Positions 13,351 to 14,596 of a stretch of DNA of 14,596 nt are shown piece by piece (positions within the stretch are counted from its first letter, which is position 1; every line of letters begins with the position of its first letter). The position numbers were made by a program, and so were the translations under genes. Origin of the DNA: Methanosarcinales archaeon (GTDB lineage Archaea > Halobacteriota > Syntropharchaeia > Alkanophagales > Methanospirareceae); contig DAOUYX010000018.1 of the NCBI GenBank assembly GCA_030665925.1, positions 1 through 14,596 on the forward strand, read 5' to 3'. A model generated the notes under the pieces. That model saw only the letters and a program-made list of their open reading frames with translations, did not search any database and was not told the origin of the DNA.

Positions 13351-14596
13351 ATGGGCGAAGAGGGTGTGATAGAAAAAATATCAGGTCCGTTGATTATTGC
13401 TGATAAGATGCGCGGATGCGAGATGTACGAAGTGATTAAAGTGGGCGAAGAGGGACTGCTGGGCGAAACGATCAGACTGGATGGCGCCCTTGCATATATT
13501 CAGGTATATGAAGATACAACGGGTTTGAAGCCCGGTGAGCCGGTGGTAAGAACAAAAGCACCCTTATCCGTTGAACTTGGCCCGGGGATTTTAAAGAATT
13601 TTTATGATGGTATACAGAGACCTTTGGAAGATATAAAGCATAAGGTAGGGGATTATATAACGCGAGGAGTCCTTGTGGATGCACTGGACCGAACGAAGAA
13701 ATGGGAGTTCACACCCACTGTCGAGGAAGGCAAAGGGATAGTTGGAGGGGACATTTTAGGCGAGGTCCCGGAAACTAAGGTAATAAAGCATAAGATTCTT
13801 GTCCCGCCGGGGATAAGCGGTAAAATCGTAGAGTTAAAAGAGGGCGGATTCACCGTTGATGACTGCATAGCGAGGATACAAACCGATGGTGAAGACGTGG
13901 AATTGAAGATGATGCAGAACTGGCCGGTGCGAAAAGGAAGACCGTATAAGGATAAATTGGACCCTGAAGTGCCTTTATTGACCGGGCAGCGTATAAATGA
14001 TACCTTCTTCCCAATAGCGAAAGGCGGCACGGGTGCTATTCCAGGTGGGTTCGGGACGGGGAAGACGGTAATGCAGCACCAATTAGCAAGATGGTCGGAT
14101 GCACAAGTTATCGTGTATATAGGGTGTGGAGAGCGTGGGAACGAGATGACCGAGGTTCTGGAAGATTTCCCAAAACTGGTTGATCCATATAGCGGAGAGA
14201 AGTTGATGGAGCGGTCAACGCTCATTGCAAACACATCCAATATGCCTGTTGCGGCACGAGAAGCGTCTATTTATACCGGAATCACACTCGCGGAGTATTA
14301 TCGTGATATGGGATACGATACGGCGATCCAGGCGGATTCGACATCTCGATGGGCAGAAGCACTGCGAGAAATATCCGGTAGATTAGAGGAGATGCCGGGT
14401 GAGGAGGGGTATCCTGCGTATTTAGCCACGAGATTGGCAGATTTCTATGAACGTGCAGGGAGGGTAAAAACGTTATGCTCGGATTCCGAGGATAGAATAG
14501 GCTCGGTTACCGTAGTGGGTGCGGTGTCGCCGCCCGGGGGTGATTTTTCGGAACCCGTAACGCAGAATACGTTGCGTGTGGTAGGCGTTTTCTGGG
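13351..14596 (+). CDS. atpA: A-type ATP synthase catalytic subunit A (3' end outside window)
   Basis: ATG 13351 opens a frame that stays open to the window edge, 415 codons of an expected 580-590. It starts MGEEGVIEKISGPLIIADKM, the N-terminal beta-barrel of subunit A. The long non-homologous region (about 115-190) distinguishes A/V-type A from F-type beta subunits. The P-loop is GGFGTGKT (232-239), followed by CGERGNEMTEVL (259-270), with E261 of the GER motif, and then QADSTSRWAEALREISGR (327-344). The subunit hydrolyses or makes ATP in the A3B3 head, driven by the membrane ring. The P-loop differs from the usual archaeal GPFGSGKT. It has its own ribosome site and apparent promoter and diverges from cca, so it probably leads an atpA-atpB-(atpD) unit separate from the stalk and membrane genes. 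Confidence 0.96.
   Translation, partial: MGEEGVIEKISGPLIIADKMRGCEMYEVIKVGEEGLLGETIRLDGALAYIQVYEDTTGLKPGEPVVRTKAPLSVELGPGILKNFYDGIQRPLEDIKHKVGDYITRGVLVDALDRTKKWEFTPTVEEGKGIVGGDILGEVPETKVIKHKILVPPGISGKIVELKEGGFTVDDCIARIQTDGEDVELKMMQNWPVRKGRPYKDKLDPEVPLLTGQRINDTFFPIAKGGTGAIPGGFGTGKTVMQHQLARWSDAQVIVYIGCGERGNEMTEVLEDFPKLVDPYSGEKLMERSTLIANTSNMPVAAREASIYTGITLAEYYRDMGYDTAIQADSTSRWAEALREISGRLEEMPGEEGYPAYLATRLADFYERAGRVKTLCSDSEDRIGSVTVVGAVSPPGGDFSEPVTQNTLRVVGVFW

Noticed and set aside
13653..14240. 195-codon minus-strand open frame at the right edge
   Set aside because: Antisense to the unmistakable atpA coding sequence; a codon-bias shadow.

Overview
The window is chromosomal DNA from a euryarchaeon. 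The evidence is an A-type ATP synthase catalytic subunit, an archaeosine tRNA-guanine transglycosylase, a class I (archaeal) CCA-adding enzyme, an archaeal Mre11, an intron-less tRNA-Gln without encoded CCA, and TATA-like box A elements about 25-45 nt ahead of several genes. Overall style (moderate GC, many short TTTT/AAAA hairpins between genes) would fit an ANME-1/Methanophagales or Syntrophoarchaeales-type genome. That placement is an inference from feel, not from a search.

Left region (1-4657), accessory in character. The 3' end of purL enters from the left edge. It is followed by about 1.4 kb of gene debris and small ORFs: a 59-aa ORF overlapping (ATGA) a 31-aa ORF whose last residues are a second copy of the PurL C-terminus, five short perfect or near-perfect hairpins, a 43-aa acidic ORF with a textbook ribosome binding site, and a decayed thioredoxin lying in the same frame beyond two stop codons. 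Then comes the most interesting gene, an AT-rich 943-codon gene encoding a STAND-type NTPase. Its order is an N-terminal Swt1-like HEPN domain (R-x4-H), an NB-ARC ATPase, a winged-helix segment, TPR repeats and a C-terminal cold-shock-like OB domain. This looks like a single-gene conflict/antiviral effector. It ends against the 3' side of a tRNA-Gln gene on the opposite strand.

Middle and right region (4658-13268), all on the minus strand and mainly housekeeping. In transcription order from the right: cca (CCA addition to tRNA), a Upf1/IGHMBP2-like SF1 helicase, tgtA (archaeosine), two tiny ORFs, a deletion derivative of an IS1-type insertion sequence with recognisable 13-bp terminal inverted repeats, thrC (threonine synthase), mre11 (double-strand break repair nuclease) and tRNA-Gln. 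cca, the helicase and tgtA are closely spaced and concern tRNA maturation and nucleic-acid handling, but each has its own plausible box A.

Right edge (13351-14596). atpA, the catalytic A subunit of the A-type ATP synthase, runs off the window. It diverges from cca across an 82-bp intergenic region rich in TTTAAA-like sequence, so here atpA heads a transcription unit instead of following atpF/atpC/atpE.
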